A stretch of 64,000 nucleotides of DNA from Gracilariopsis chorda (Eukaryota > Rhodophyta > Florideophyceae > Gracilariales > Gracilariaceae). Below are positions 1 through 10,795 of this stretch, in pieces. Within the stretch, counting starts at the first letter, position 1, and each line of letters opens with the position of its first letter. The notes beneath the pieces were generated by a model that was not told where the DNA came from, did no database searches, and was given only the letters and a program-made list of their open reading frames with translations. The position numbers and the translations under genes were made by a program. Where the stretch lies: assembly GCA_003194525.1 (NCBI GenBank), contig NBIV01000015.1, positions 248,001 to 312,000 on the forward strand. Reading direction: 5' to 3'.

Positions 1-258
1 GATCCACAGTGTAAAAGGGTGCACGTCAACTAACAAGTCCGTTAACCTTGAAATCTGAGCAGCTGCCAGAGCTGCGTTGCCCACAATTCGACTTTTCTAT
101 GCAAGGACAACTTGCGTCATAAACGCTGCTTTTCTTGAAAGGATCCCAATTCTAAGCGTAACCATTTCCGACAATGGTGCAAGTTGATCTTGCTTTTTAT
201 CCCGTCAAAAAGATCTGCCACAAGGACCAGGCCTGTCAAAGACATCAGCTCCTGGAAT

Positions 259-507
259 TCATGGATCTTGAATATCTATGAGGAGCTTCTTCTTTATTAT
301 GAGTGCTAGGTCCTCATTACAACGCTTAGGCTCCGTGGGAGCATCTTTCTGATCAGAAGGCAAAGTTCCTGGAAACAGACTCCATCGCTGATCCATCTTG
401 CTTCGTTTGACGGAAGGTCGGCACACCTCGACGGGTGGAACGTATGTGCCAGAAATTTCTTGATAGTGATGTCCCATTAATTGGCCACTGCCACACACCC
501 GCTGCAT
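259..507 (-). pseudogene. relic of an unrecognised sequence family (EVCRPS motif)
   Basis: An 82-residue open frame from an ATG at 507. I recognise no domain. The notable part is a VPPVEVCRPSVK stretch, which recurs as VPPVEVCRPSEK at about 11.7 kb and in degenerate form at about 14.7 kb. Similarity on the DNA level extends for roughly 40 bp around GGAAGGTCGGCACACC. It may be a gene fragment, one exon of a gene not otherwise seen, or part of a dispersed repeat. Expression cannot be judged from sequence. Confidence 0.25.
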
Positions 508-1065
508 GTCAGGATTCACTCCGTTATGACGGTGAGTCGAGGAGATCAAGCTGGATTTCGAGCAGAATGCTAGCGGTGCTGCTAACCCCTAACCCTTGTT
601 AACCCTACTTGAAGGTGACGCCCTCTCAGCCATACACGTATTATTCACTTGGCCAATTGATATCAGTTCAAACCTAGACCATCTGTCGACGGTGCTGTCG
701 AAGCCTAACTTGAGCTCATCCTTTTTCAAGAAGGAAAGCTATACCTTGAAAGACAGAGTCATCAGGCGGGTTCTCTGTGTTCCATTCAACCAGTGAACGA
801 CAGAGTCTTCAAGCAGGCATCTTATCCCTGTATCTTGCGCGCTGCGAGGTCTTTCTTGACATAGAAGACTTGCCCTTAAAGGAAGGCTCTGCCACGACGT
901 TGGAATAACGCGGCGCGCCAAATGCATGAAAGACCCTGAGCTGTAATCTCTATTTACGTAATCAAGAAGTAATCCACCGAACACTAGTGAACAGGAAGAA
1001 ATCACAGTATCAGATAGGCGAGGTGAAGGCTGGGTGCAAGATTCTCATTGCCATATATAGTTTGC

Positions 1066-1464
1066 ATGGAGAAGAAGAATAGAATACATGGTCATCACTT
1101 TGCTTTTGCTAAGGCCATCGCCGTCAAACGCAATGGATCTGCTTTTGTGAAAGCAACATCTCAAACCGCACACGTGAATGAACGCATTCTTCACAGTTTT
1201 CCAGTTGCAACAAGAAAAGCTCACATGCGGGTAAACGCGAGCGCCACATTGCTAAGAGTTTGTCGGATATGCAAGAAACAATTTGATCCGAAACAGAATG
1301 GCCCGCATTCTTGTCAAAGACATACATGTACCTTCTCCGGCAGACTACTACGAGTGGAGCCGACAGAAACAAGTGACCTGACTTTCTTTTATGACTGTTG
1401 TGGAGCAACAGATGTTGATGCGCCAGGATGCACGTTCGGATGTCATGAATCATATGACGATTAG
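1066..1464 (+). CDS. small CHORD-like Cys/His zinc-binding protein
   Basis: A 132-residue protein. The first ATG in the open frame is at 1066; codons upstream of it are open but lack an ATG. The N-terminal 60 residues are basic and rich in Ala/Ser, as a plastid or mitochondrial leader could be. The C-terminal half has a regular metal-binding pattern: C66-x2-C69, FDPKQN (73-78), C83-x2-H86, FYDCCG with C111/C112, PGC122 and H127, ending in SYDD. This spacing resembles a single CHORD-type zinc module, and I recall small plant and algal proteins with a similar CCG...PGC...H..SYDD ending. The biochemical role is unknown. The gene is intact and intronless from the ATG; a spliced upstream exon cannot be excluded. 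Confidence 0.65.
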   Translation: MEKKNRIHGHHFAFAKAIAVKRNGSAFVKATSQTAHVNERILHSFPVATRKAHMRVNASATLLRVCRICKKQFDPKQNGPHSCQRHTCTFSGRLLRVEPTETSDLTFFYDCCGATDVDAPGCTFGCHESYDD

Positions 1465-2999
1465 CAAGACTTAGCTGCTCGGTCTTAAGAGCAGGGCCTG
1501 TTCGTCTTGTTTATTCGCAGCGCAGATCCTCTGAAAATAAACATCAACTTCTTCAAACATTCACGTTCGTAGTGACCATTACGGCGCAACGTTCTTTACA
1601 TCTCTTTTGTCGTTAACCAAGTCCGTGGGCATGTAGGTGAGCGTGTGTCTGCGTACAAGCGTGGGGTTGCGAGGCCGCGCTATCGTTCCGCAGGTGGGGT
1701 AAGCACTCCCAATGTAAAGAGTTCTTCTTGCGTCAAGCCGATCTTAACGCCCAAAATCGTTAGGGCAAAGAGGAAAGAGTGAGTAGGCTAGGACACCGCC
1801 GGTGCTTCTGAGCGGCACAAACGAGAGGAAGAAAGGGAGGAGATCATCGGTAGCGAAATGGATCTGCCGGCGGGGCTTCGTGCAGAGGCTTGGTTCTGTC
1901 TTGGTGTTGTGGCCTGTGAAGGTAACACGCTTGCCACTGATGGGTGGAGGGAGTATGCAGTGGTCGTTGGTTACAACCGGACGATGGAAGCTAAGACCAG
2001 TGCTGCAGAAATGTGAGGGTCCTCAGAAAGTCCTCTTACCGCTTCGGAACGAAACGGTTAATTGAGATGTCCGGCCATAAGAGTAGTGATCACAGCTTTT
2101 GGAAGTGACGTAAGATGCATAGGACTACTAAGAAGCCCTACCGTGTCTTCAAAACGAGGGGCACGGCCCATAAATCACAAGGCTGCAACAAACGAGGACT
2201 GCTAACCCTTCACATTGAATTCCTCGTCGTGGTTTGCTTGTCTGACGTCTTTTGGGCAACCCAGACGCAAATAGCAGAGAAAAACAGAACATGACGAAAC
2301 AATTCAGAAACAAAATGGGGCCGATGTCATATCGTTGCAGAAGTTTAAAGCCGATTTGGATCTTTTGTGGGATAGCAGCACGTGAACATAGCACGAATTC
2401 TGCAAGAGGTTAGCCAGTTGTTCTTCGCTACATAGTAATGGCAGAATGCAGATAGGTGTTACGGCAACCGAAGGAACTGCTCTCCATTCGGTACTTCTCC
2501 CATAGCAAAGTAATTAGGAGCCATGCTGACAACATCAACGAATAAGATGAACTTCAGGATGCGGAATGAGCGTCCAGTTCTCAATACGGTTAAGATCGAC
2601 AGTGACTCGAAAACGCTGATCAGGAAATTCCATTGCGAGCATTCATTCCACTCAATCTCATTTATCGGGAACATTGCAGGAAGGCGGGCAACGTGTACCC
2701 GATGCATCGCACATCATCTCTCAAACACCTTCTTGCGGAGTGTTGCAGCAGCTCTTTCTATCTGCTATGTTCTTGTGGCAGAGTTCCTTCTATCGTATGA
2801 TAAAGTATAGAACATCGTTTTCAAACAAAGCGTATATCGCTTCGAGTCGGCGACAAAACACAACAGGTGGATAGAGATACGCTCTTGGAGAAAGATGTGG
2901 CTTTAGCAAAGCTGTTGTTGTTGTAGTGGCTTCACGAATGGAAAGATGAAGGAGTGCCCATTTGACATCAAAAATTTCCGGCAGCAATCGCTTCAAAGG
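1465..2999. other. intergenic, no gene recognised
   Basis: Only short open frames without recognisable domains occur here. It is the spacer between the zinc-binding protein gene and the 3' end of VARS. Confidence 0.5.
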
Positions 3000-5900
3000 T
3001 TAGGAGTTGTTAGACTGGTCAAGTAACTGGCAAAAGCGATCGGCTAATTGATCAAGGTTGGCGCACTCTGCAATATATTTCTCCCTTGCTGCAGAGTTCT
3101 TTTCACGAACCTTAAGAGGGACACGAGTCTCGTAACCTTCAGCTGCCATCTTTTTGTCATAGTCTTCGACAAGAATCCGTTTCTGTGCAGCAGCAGCTTT
3201 GAGCTTGGTTATTTCAGACTCAAAATCAACCATTCCTTTGAGCACGATATGGGCCTCGAATACATCTTCAACAACCTTGACGGCTGTGCCGTGTGGGCCT
3301 TCGCTTTCTCCACTAACTAAGACAGTCACGGGACCACATGGAACTAGCGTTTGGACATACTCCGGAATGATTTTGGCTGCAAGGTCTCCGCGAGAGGCCA
3401 TGATGACAGCATTGGGAGCACTGGACGGTTTTAGGCCGTACTCAGCCTTCAGAGCACGTATTGCTTGCACGTTTTTCATAACAGAATCCATTGATGATTC
3501 AGCATCCTTAAAGTTCAGCTCCTTTCGAGCAACAGGATAAGATGCAATGCAAATAGAGTCCGGAGTTGTTGGCCCTGGCAGACGTTGATACAACTCCTCT
3601 GTGACAAAAGGCATCATGGGATGAAGCGTTCGGATACCAGCGCTCAAGCACTCAAATAGAACAGCTCTTGCGGAAGACTTCTGTGTCTCGTTTGATCCTT
3701 TCATTATAGGCTTCAAACCCTCTAAATAAACTGCACACAGCTCGTTCATCCAAAAGCTGTACGCAGTTGACACTGCATCACCCAGATTATATGACAAGAA
3801 TGCTTGGTTCACTTTGGCAATTGTCTCGTTTAAGCGAGATAGTATCCAGAGATCGAGCGTCTCCCCGAGCCGGATGGCTTCCTCAAGTGCAGCAGGGGAA
3901 AAGATGAAGGAATCGCCAAGATGGCTTAGAGCAAACTTGGTTGCATTCCACAATTTGTTGCAGAAATTCCTGTATCCAATGACCCTACCAACATCAAGAT
4001 TGATATCCCCACCTTGCGTCATATAAGCCAGTAATCCAATTCGTAAGGCGTCTGCTCCGCATTCTGGAATACCCTTCGGATAATCGTCTCTCTGATCAGC
4101 TATCGCCCGTTCGATCTCACGAGCCGGTAAGTTCGAATTCCTGATTTTTGCTTCGAGATCCATGAGGGAGACTCCTTGAATGACCTCTAGTGGATCTATC
4201 ACGTTTCCTAAGGACTTCGACATCTTTCGCCCCTTCTTGTCTCTCACAAGAGAATGTAGCATAACAGTCTTGAACGGAAGCTTTCCGGTCAGTCCAAGGC
4301 CCATCATCACCATACGAGCAACCCAGAAGAATAGGATATCATGACCTGTTTCTAATAGGGTTGTGGGATAGAAGGCTTCTAAGTCTTCTGTGTTATCTGG
4401 CCACCCAAACACAGAAAATGGAAAAAGTCCAGATGAGAACCATGTGTCGAGCACGTCCTCGTCTTGGGTAAGGGTTATGCAGTCCTTCTCCACATTCAGT
4501 TTCTTCATAGCCTTGTCCAGTGCTTCCTTTTCGGTCCTTCCTGCGACCCAAACACGATTCTTGGGATCGCCCGGAACAACCGCCTCATACGCTGGGATTC
4601 TGTGACCCCACCACAGCTGACGAGATATGCACCAGTCACGGATGTTATCGAGCCATCTGTACCACACGTCCTTGAATTGCTCTGGAACAATTTCCAGTTC
4701 TCCACTCCGCACTGCATCAGCAGACCTCTTCGCAAGATCTTTGCAGCTGACCCACCACTGAGGCAGTAGCATTGGTTCCACAACATCCCCAGATCTAGAG
4801 CAGATCGGGAGACTCATTGCATTTGGTTCTTTACCGCGTAGCAAGCCTCGCTCCTCAAGTGCCTTTTCAACTTCAACACGAGCAACATACCTCTTCATAC
4901 CACAGAACTCCCCTCCGTTCTCGTTGACGTCACCATTCTTGGTGAAAATAGTAATTTCAGGAAGATTATGGCGTCTGCCACAGGCGAAATCGTTTGGATC
5001 GTGGGCCGGGGTAATCTTGACGACACCTGTGCCAAATGACATATCAACGAGTTCTCCATCAGCAATAATGGGAAGTTCTCTGTCAACAAACGGATGGGAG
5101 ATGTACTTGCCTATCAAATGCTGATATCTCTTGTCATCTGGGTGGACAGCCACAGCCGTATCCCCAAGCATCGTCTCTAACCGGGTTGTTGCAACAACGA
5201 GCTCTGTGGTTGTGTCATTCACTCTGTAGGCGAATTTCGTAAGGACTCCGAACTCAACTTCTTCTTCATGTCCAGGCACCTTCCTCTTCGCGAAAGCTGG
5301 AATATCAATGTTTTCGACTTCAATATCCGATATCGCCGTGTTCAAAGCACTAGACCAGTTGACTAGTCGTGTATCACGATATATTAGACCGTCGTCATAA
5401 AAACGCACGAAGGCCTCTTTCACGGCATTACTGAGCCTATCACTCATCGTAAACTCCTCGCGCTCCCAGTCCAAAGAGCTTCCAATTCTGCGCATTTGGT
5501 GAACAATCTTACCACCATACTCATTCTTCCACTTCCACACCTCGTCCACAAAGGCATCCCTTCCCAAGTCATAGCGGGATATGTTTCGAAGCTTCTTGAG
5601 CTGCTTCTCCACAACAACCTGCGTAGCGATGCCCGCGTGATCAACGCCAGGTAAGTACAATGCCACCTTCCCACGCATTCGATTATATCGCGTGAGGGCA
5701 TCCTCAACCGCACACATGAGCGCATGTCCCAAATGCAAGCTGCCGGTGACATTGGGAGGCGGAATAACCATAATGAACGCATCATCTGGGCTCTTCCCTT
5801 TCATTTGCTCAACGGAAGCGTGGAAAAAACCTTTCTTTTCCCACCACTCGTACCACGCTGCTTCCACGGCACGCGGTTGATATGTGGGGGCCATAGTTGC

Positions 5901-6227
5901 AGATAGAATTTTCTTCTCACCCGGTGGAGTCACGTTGACAAAAGCTGCTGCGGCATCTGCTTCTGCTTGCGCTTTGCTCTTGCGCTTCTTCTTTTCTGAA
6001 TTGGAACCAGAGTTCTTAGAAGCTTGCTGAGCTTTCGAGGCGGCCGCAGCGGCTTTTGCCTGCTTTTTTCTTTGAACGGCAAGTTGCTTTTCGAGTTTCT
6101 TTCGACGTGAAAGCGGCAGGTTCGCTTTTTGGTCGTCGGTCATCTTGGAGTACTGCTCGAGAGTGACCGGGATTGGGGCAGTTTGAGAAGAAGCCTCACC
6201 ATTGTCTTCTGCAGTTGGTCCAGTCAT
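3000..6227 (-). CDS. VARS: valyl-tRNA synthetase
   Basis: A 1075-residue class Ia aminoacyl-tRNA synthetase that charges tRNA-Val. The ATG at 6227 opens a Lys/Ala-rich extension (about residues 38-95) typical of eukaryotic cytosolic ValRS and possibly involved in tRNA binding. The Rossmann catalytic core has PPPNVTGSLHLGH (157-168, HIGH-type signature) and KMSKS (668-672). The inserted editing domain spans about 300-480, with TTRLETMLGDTAV and the GTGVVKITPAHDPND loop. DWCISRQLWWGHRIP (531-545) and DVLDTWFSSGL (591-601) are standard core motifs. An anticodon-binding domain follows, and the C-terminal 90 residues form the ValRS coiled-coil arm. Length is normal for the family and there are no breaks or introns. 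The N-terminus is not an obvious transit peptide, so a cytosolic enzyme is most likely; dual targeting cannot be judged. Confidence 0.97.
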   Translation of the reverse strand: MTGPTAEDNGEASSQTAPIPVTLEQYSKMTDDQKANLPLSRRKKLEKQLAVQRKKQAKAAAAASKAQQASKNSGSNSEKKKRKSKAQAEADAAAAFVNVTPPGEKKILSATMAPTYQPRAVEAAWYEWWEKKGFFHASVEQMKGKSPDDAFIMVIPPPNVTGSLHLGHALMCAVEDALTRYNRMRGKVALYLPGVDHAGIATQVVVEKQLKKLRNISRYDLGRDAFVDEVWKWKNEYGGKIVHQMRRIGSSLDWEREEFTMSDRLSNAVKEAFVRFYDDGLIYRDTRLVNWSSALNTAISDIEVENIDIPAFAKRKVPGHEEEVEFGVLTKFAYRVNDTTTELVVATTRLETMLGDTAVAVHPDDKRYQHLIGKYISHPFVDRELPIIADGELVDMSFGTGVVKITPAHDPNDFACGRRHNLPEITIFTKNGDVNENGGEFCGMKRYVARVEVEKALEERGLLRGKEPNAMSLPICSRSGDVVEPMLLPQWWVSCKDLAKRSADAVRSGELEIVPEQFKDVWYRWLDNIRDWCISRQLWWGHRIPAYEAVVPGDPKNRVWVAGRTEKEALDKAMKKLNVEKDCITLTQDEDVLDTWFSSGLFPFSVFGWPDNTEDLEAFYPTTLLETGHDILFFWVARMVMMGLGLTGKLPFKTVMLHSLVRDKKGRKMSKSLGNVIDPLEVIQGVSLMDLEAKIRNSNLPAREIERAIADQRDDYPKGIPECGADALRIGLLAYMTQGGDINLDVGRVIGYRNFCNKLWNATKFALSHLGDSFIFSPAALEEAIRLGETLDLWILSRLNETIAKVNQAFLSYNLGDAVSTAYSFWMNELCAVYLEGLKPIMKGSNETQKSSARAVLFECLSAGIRTLHPMMPFVTEELYQRLPGPTTPDSICIASYPVARKELNFKDAESSMDSVMKNVQAIRALKAEYGLKPSSAPNAVIMASRGDLAAKIIPEYVQTLVPCGPVTVLVSGESEGPHGTAVKVVEDVFEAHIVLKGMVDFESEITKLKAAAAQKRILVEDYDKKMAAEGYETRVPLKVREKNSAAREKYIAECANLDQLADRFCQLLDQSNNS

Positions 6228-8026
6228 ATTCTCTTCACTGCTTTTGGCAAAGTGGATAGCAGCGTGCGGAGAACAGGCCTATTCAAGATAGGTGAGGGCG
6301 CCGTTATGGATCAGAAATGGGAACAGAAAAGAAAAGAGGCCAGCGACAGGGCAAGGATCTGTCGGGAAGTGCTTGAAATCGTAGCCAACAAGTTTGAAAT
6401 GCGGGAATTGGGGACAGTCGTGCGCACTTCTTGCAGCCTTCCGATTTCCCCTGATGTCGGAGAGCTGAGCCGACAATGTGAACATCACCGCCGGCGACCT
6501 CTTCAATTTTAATCAAAAAACCTGCTTACTTATTACCCCTGCGCTGTGCCACCGCTGCCACCTCACGTGATGCGTCATCACATTGCGTCGCTCATATTAC
6601 TTAATAATATAATACATGGCCACCAAGATCATCTTCCTTGTCTTCTCTACCGTTTCGAGTCCTACCCACGAAGCGGACACCAGCGAGGATCCATTTCTCT
6701 TTCTACTAGCGGAAGGGCCGCAAATCATGAGGGGCGAAGCGCGTGTGGCCTCGGGCTCGTTGACGGTTCTCTCGGGATCCCTCATCATTTGATAAAAGAA
6801 GAAGAAAAGATAGCCTTTAGTAGAGGCCCTTTACCCCCTTTCATGGGGATTAGGTGCAAGTTGCAGTAAAATTGGATAATAGCTAGTAAATATAGGAGTA
6901 GAACTTAGTTAAGAGTTCTGATGTTAGGCTTTTTCGTCAAGTTGCAAAAGAGGGTGCTTTTTCACGCAACCGGACCGCTATCACCGCAAATGAAGCTGCA
7001 AACCGACTGCAACAATTTCTGACAGAGCGGGAGCCGCCACTGGAAACACGCCCGCCCTTGGTCCGGACTTCAAACATCTTGATCATATTCTTCACTGTTT
7101 GTGGCACCAAACTCGATCGTTGCTTTCTAGCAGCCAGTCTATCAAACTCAGCGATCTACAGCATCAAATTACAGCTGCGCCACAGCTTCGCTGGAAAACG
7201 AAAGGGTATCACGGCCTCAACAAAATCAAGAGTGCTCCTGTTGCGCATGTCTCACCATTAACTTTCTTTCACCTCTATGCAAGCAATATCACACGAACGT
7301 GGAATTTGATTATAACCCCACAAAGGAGAGTAGGAGCGGCGGATATTGATAGCCCAGGTTACCGTCGATGTGGGCGCGCGGATATGCCCCTCAGCCATCC
7401 ACTGCCGTCGCTACACACCGGCTTTTGGCCCAGTCGTGTTTTGACTCTGACTGTTGATACTGTCGCCACTGCCCTCACTACGTGTAGCTAGCGTACATGT
7501 ATCGTTGGTACCGACAGCCCGTCTTCGCCGACAGTACATTTTGCCTTCTCCGCCACATCGGCAATCGTTTTGGTTTCAGCGGTCGTAGTCGGGCATCAAA
7601 CTTTGCCAATTCAAAGTCCTTTGGTCAGCTATTATTAACGACTGCTAACCCGCAATCGATCACATCCACGGAGCAGCGATCAGATTTCAACTAACAACTA
7701 ATTCGACACACCAGGGACATGCTGCAAGAAGTCACGGCACCACCAGAGCATGCGCGACCACTCACAACAAGTGCGAAGGGTAGAATGAACGTAAATGGTG
7801 CAAGGCAGTGCAGGAGCTATCTGAACACAATCATTCATTCTCTCAGCACCCTCACTTCCCGTCCGATTTCTTCATGTCATGCGCATGCCCTTCTCAGGCA
7901 CGACCTTAGGCGTCCAATTGTATCGACATGTGCCGGGTGTACGCTCAAAGGGTTGCACCGTCTTCCCAATTAACAGCACGTCACCTTTCGTTCCTCTCCA
8001 CAACGCACGACATAGACAGTGAACAG
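6228..8026. other. intergenic region between divergent genes VARS and the secreted protein gene
   Basis: No coding sequence is recognised. It must carry the promoters of two divergent genes. The only distinctive short element I see is a palindromic CACGTGATGCGTCATCAC block. Confidence 0.5.
6564..6581. promoter_or_regulatory. palindromic E-box/CRE-like element upstream of VARS
   Basis: CACGTG (6564-6569) runs directly into TGCGTCA. GTGATG-CGT-CATCAC (6567-6581) is a perfect inverted repeat. It lies about 340 bp upstream of the VARS start. bHLH and bZIP factors bind such cores in other eukaryotes; function here is inferred. Confidence 0.3.
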
Positions 8027-8033
8027 TATAAAA
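8027..8033 (+). promoter_or_regulatory. TATA box of the secreted Cys-rich protein gene
   Basis: TATAAAA lies about 95 bp upstream of the ATG at 8127, which leaves a plausible 60-70 bp 5' leader. Confidence 0.5.
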
Positions 8034-8126
8034 CCGCTAGCGAACTCCCGATGTCGTGACACTATCGAAGCATCCCCACAATCCAGTTCAGCAAAGAGAT
8101 TCTCACATTCACGCTTCTCTACAAAC

Positions 8127-9131
8127 ATGTATACAAAGATTCAGACACTTGCAGGGGTATTCACTGTCCTCTGCGTGCTTCTCGTGAAAGTAAGTGGACA
8201 GAGTCCATCTCCGTGCCTCTACAACAGCACGCATTGTGCTTGTTCTCGTATTCTGCAACCCGGAAACTGCCTCCGTACTATTTCAGATGGTACTTGTGTG
8301 GTGGAGCAATGCAAATCAACTGGTATGACATGCGATTGTTCAGGAACGAGCATGTGCAGCATAGAGTCTTGCTCGCATAACGTTGCAGCCGATGGAAGCC
8401 TGTCCAGTTCTCTGCAAATCGGCAGTACCGCTTCATGTGTGTTGAGTCAGAACGTCCAATGTGTGAGGTTGGTAGGGGATCTGTTCTTTAATAACACTCA
8501 ATCAACGCCCGCAGAGTTCCGCCAGGTTCAGTTCGGACAACCTTCGGTTTCGCATATGTTCAACTTGAGCACCTTTGTAGACACTGGAAACCAACTCCGA
8601 ATTGATAACAGTCTGCACGATGCATGGCCGACTGAGACACGACTGACAAATCGCTTCATTCACATCCGCTTGTATGAGAATGCCGCGAGGAATGATACCT
8701 ATTTGTGCGCCATCTACAACGGTTACACCGTGCCGCCAGATGGAAGACGTCGTGGATTCATCGATGTCGAGATCGAAGGATTGGGCGGTCAAAATCTAAG
8801 CTGGGTGGCCTGCGATGATTCGGCAGAATGCACTGGAGGTCCCTCTTCAACACTCACTGCCGAGCATACTTTTCTTGATCACGCCACGGACGGATGGTGT
8901 GTTGGCCCCGTGGAAAACAATGGAAACGCAATCCGTGTTACTTTCAGCAATGTTGAAGGAATGCTTGGCCTTGAACTCCAAGCACCTGGGTTCCAGCAGA
9001 CCTATCGTTGGACTGAACCCCCTCAATATGGAATGGCTGGAGCTGTCGACGCTGACGGCCTCAGTGTTGGTGGCTCGGCGTCTCTCATTGTGAACCTTGC
9101 TGGTATTCCAGTCCCGTTATCTGAACCTTGA
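8127..9131 (+). CDS. secreted Cys-rich protein, paralogue 1
   Basis: A 334-residue protein of unrecognised family. The frame is open further upstream, but the ATG at 8127 is chosen for two reasons: it directly precedes a signal peptide (MYTKIQTLAGVFTVLCVLLV, predicted cut near VSG/QSP), and the paralogue at 13318 starts in the same ACAAACATGT context. Residues about 28-115 form a Cys-rich module with repeated CxC, TCDC and ESC spacing and an NST glycosylation site. The rest is likely an extracellular beta-rich domain with sparse Cys (VACDD, TDGWC) and several N-x-S/T sequons. There is no C-terminal membrane segment. A wall, matrix or defence role is possible but not shown by the sequence. It is intronless, with a TATA box upstream and a polyadenylation signal downstream. 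Confidence 0.75.
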   Translation: MYTKIQTLAGVFTVLCVLLVKVSGQSPSPCLYNSTHCACSRILQPGNCLRTISDGTCVVEQCKSTGMTCDCSGTSMCSIESCSHNVAADGSLSSSLQIGSTASCVLSQNVQCVRLVGDLFFNNTQSTPAEFRQVQFGQPSVSHMFNLSTFVDTGNQLRIDNSLHDAWPTETRLTNRFIHIRLYENAARNDTYLCAIYNGYTVPPDGRRRGFIDVEIEGLGGQNLSWVACDDSAECTGGPSSTLTAEHTFLDHATDGWCVGPVENNGNAIRVTFSNVEGMLGLELQAPGFQQTYRWTEPPQYGMAGAVDADGLSVGGSASLIVNLAGIPVPLSEP

Positions 9132-9267
9132 TCATTCAGATCATTTTGGAGTCGGCATAGATATCAGTAACAGTGACTCTTACTGCGACTCCTATGTGCT
9201 TCGCACGGCCACCTTCACATTTCACCAAAGGTAGTCGCCCTGTGGCATCCTCGGTACTTGCTACCAG

Positions 9268-9273
9268 AATAAA
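9268..9273 (+). terminator. polyadenylation signal AATAAA
   Basis: A canonical AATAAA about 140 bp downstream of the stop codon of the secreted protein gene. Confidence 0.45.
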
Positions 9274-9379
9274 ATTGCAATCTTGTTTGGTTTGAAGTCC
9301 TTGAAGACGTTCCATGCCCTTACTAACTCTGTGAGAACAGGGTTGAATGGTTTTTTTTTTCTCTCTCTCTTTTTATGAA

Positions 9380-9406
9380 ACGCGTACGTTGATTACTCGT
9401 ACGCGT
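9380..9406. repeat. 9-bp perfect inverted repeat
   Basis: ACGCGTACG and CGTACGCGT are separated by 9 bases, just after a T/CT tract at 9351-9374. It lies in the convergent spacer between the secreted protein gene and TAF8. It could be a 3'-end hairpin or a relic of a foldback element. Confidence 0.4.
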
Positions 9407-9868
9407 GGGTTTGCTAAAGACCCAACAACCTATAACTCCTCCATACTGCAGCCCCTAACTACTAATCAGTAGCTGTACAAAAAGGTTTGAGAGGGTTAGC
9501 AATCAGCAGTCTACCACTCGGAAGTGCTCGGAGCTTCAGTGAAAACATTGTTATAGGCATGTGGGGTAGACCGGTTGGTATTCAAGAACAAAGCAAACAG
9601 TTTTTGAAGAAAGCGAAACAGAGACAGCTGAAGTGTAAACTGTTCCAATTCTCGCTGGAGAACGTAAGTCAATTAACAGGATTTGCACAGAACCAGATGC
9701 CGGCTATGAATCGAATTACTTGTTCGGTCTTCGATTATTAGATTTACTTCGCAATGCGAGGAGAGTGCCTCTTGTGACAGTAGACTTCCCTAGTCTGTGA
9801 CTTGAACGTTATCGCCTGGTTCATAGCATCTGAATGGCACTATCATACACAACAGCACTTAGAAAAAG

Positions 9869-10795
9869 TCACGGATTAGGCTCTATTAGTTCAGGATCTT
9901 CCAATTCATTCCCTGCTTCGGCCAGAATTCGTTCAACCCTTTGCTTTTTCTGGTCGCTTGCGTTTGTTTTGCTAACGATCTCAGAAACATCCTTCATGTT
10001 AGAATCCGTAATTGCATTGGCGTTGTTAGCATAAGCGTCCTCGATTAAATCCCTGGGACCATCGACTAGGTTCTCATCATATACCCTACTGTTTCCAATC
10101 ACCGGTGGGGCCAGAAAAGGATTGTCAGGAACAGCGGCAGCCACAGCAGCCAACAGCGAACTGTCGTCATCTTTTCTTTGCGCTTCCTTCAGTTGAGCCA
10201 ACGACTTCTCCACCGCCCGCCGACGCTCCCCAATTTCAACGGCATCTTTCTTTTTGTTGTTAGTGGTAGAGTACACAGCAGTTGCAATATAGGTGTGCGG
10301 ACTTGGCATCGGAGGCATCCAAGGTTCAATATAGGGTTTCTGCGGAGGTTCCGAGTGTTCCTCGGACCTCACATAAAGGTCTTCCGGTTTTTTGCTTGGC
10401 GGAGGAGGTGCAGGAAACTCCGGAACTTGGTACGGGAATGGAACCTCAGTAAACATTGCATACTTGACCAGATCCTTCATAGTGGAATGTGTGCCGTGAG
10501 AAAGCGCTTCAACAGCGAGAAAAACATCGTCAGTTGAGGAGCTAGTACGACCAGCATGTTCGGTATAGTTGTTCGCCGCACGACCGAGTGTTTCAGCAAA
10601 TGCTTCTGCCACATCAGCAAAGGCATCTATTACACTTTCTGTGACTGAGATTGTTGAAGCTGATACGGGCTGCTTCTTAGGAGCATTCTTGGTGAGACTT
10701 TTCTTCGATGAGACGTTTTCCGCTGTGGCATACACGATTTGCGCACATACTACTCGCATAAGATGATGGGCAAACGCCTCGACCCCATCCGCCAT
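9869..10795 (-). CDS. TAF8: TFIID subunit TAF8
   Basis: A 308-residue TAF8 homologue, a TFIID subunit that pairs through its histone fold (with TAF10 in other eukaryotes) in RNA polymerase II pre-initiation complexes. The ATG at 10795 is the first in frame. Residues 1-115 form a Bromo_TP-type histone fold (FAHHLMRVVCAQIVYA ... STDDVFLAVEAL) with a polar insertion at about 28-50. A proline-rich linker (122-136) leads to the TAF8 C-terminal signature PYIEPWMPPMPSPHTYIATAVY (154-175, shown here split: PYIEPWMPPMPS then PHTYIATAVY). This is followed by the basic ERRRAVEKSLAQLKEA helix. The C-terminus is acidic and polar. The gene is intronless and convergent with the secreted protein gene. Assignment rests on the domain order and the PHTY motif. 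Confidence 0.85.
   Translation of the reverse strand: MADGVEAFAHHLMRVVCAQIVYATAENVSSKKSLTKNAPKKQPVSASTISVTESVIDAFADVAEAFAETLGRAANNYTEHAGRTSSSTDDVFLAVEALSHGTHSTMKDLVKYAMFTEVPFPYQVPEFPAPPPPSKKPEDLYVRSEEHSEPPQKPYIEPWMPPMPSPHTYIATAVYSTTNNKKKDAVEIGERRRAVEKSLAQLKEAQRKDDDSSLLAAVAAAVPDNPFLAPPVIGNSRVYDENLVDGPRDLIEDAYANNANAITDSNMKDVSEIVSKTNASDQKKQRVERILAEAGNELEDPELIEPNP

Noticed and set aside
576-606. Telomere-like CTAACCCCTAACCCTTGTTAACCCT and scattered AACCCT motifs to 13 kb
   Set aside because: Only two or three degenerate units at one site and single hexamers elsewhere. No array, so not a telomere or an internal telomeric repeat on this evidence.
7099-7491. A 130-codon + strand frame in the VARS/secreted protein spacer
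   Set aside because: No ATG-linked domain, no homologue recognised, unremarkable composition.
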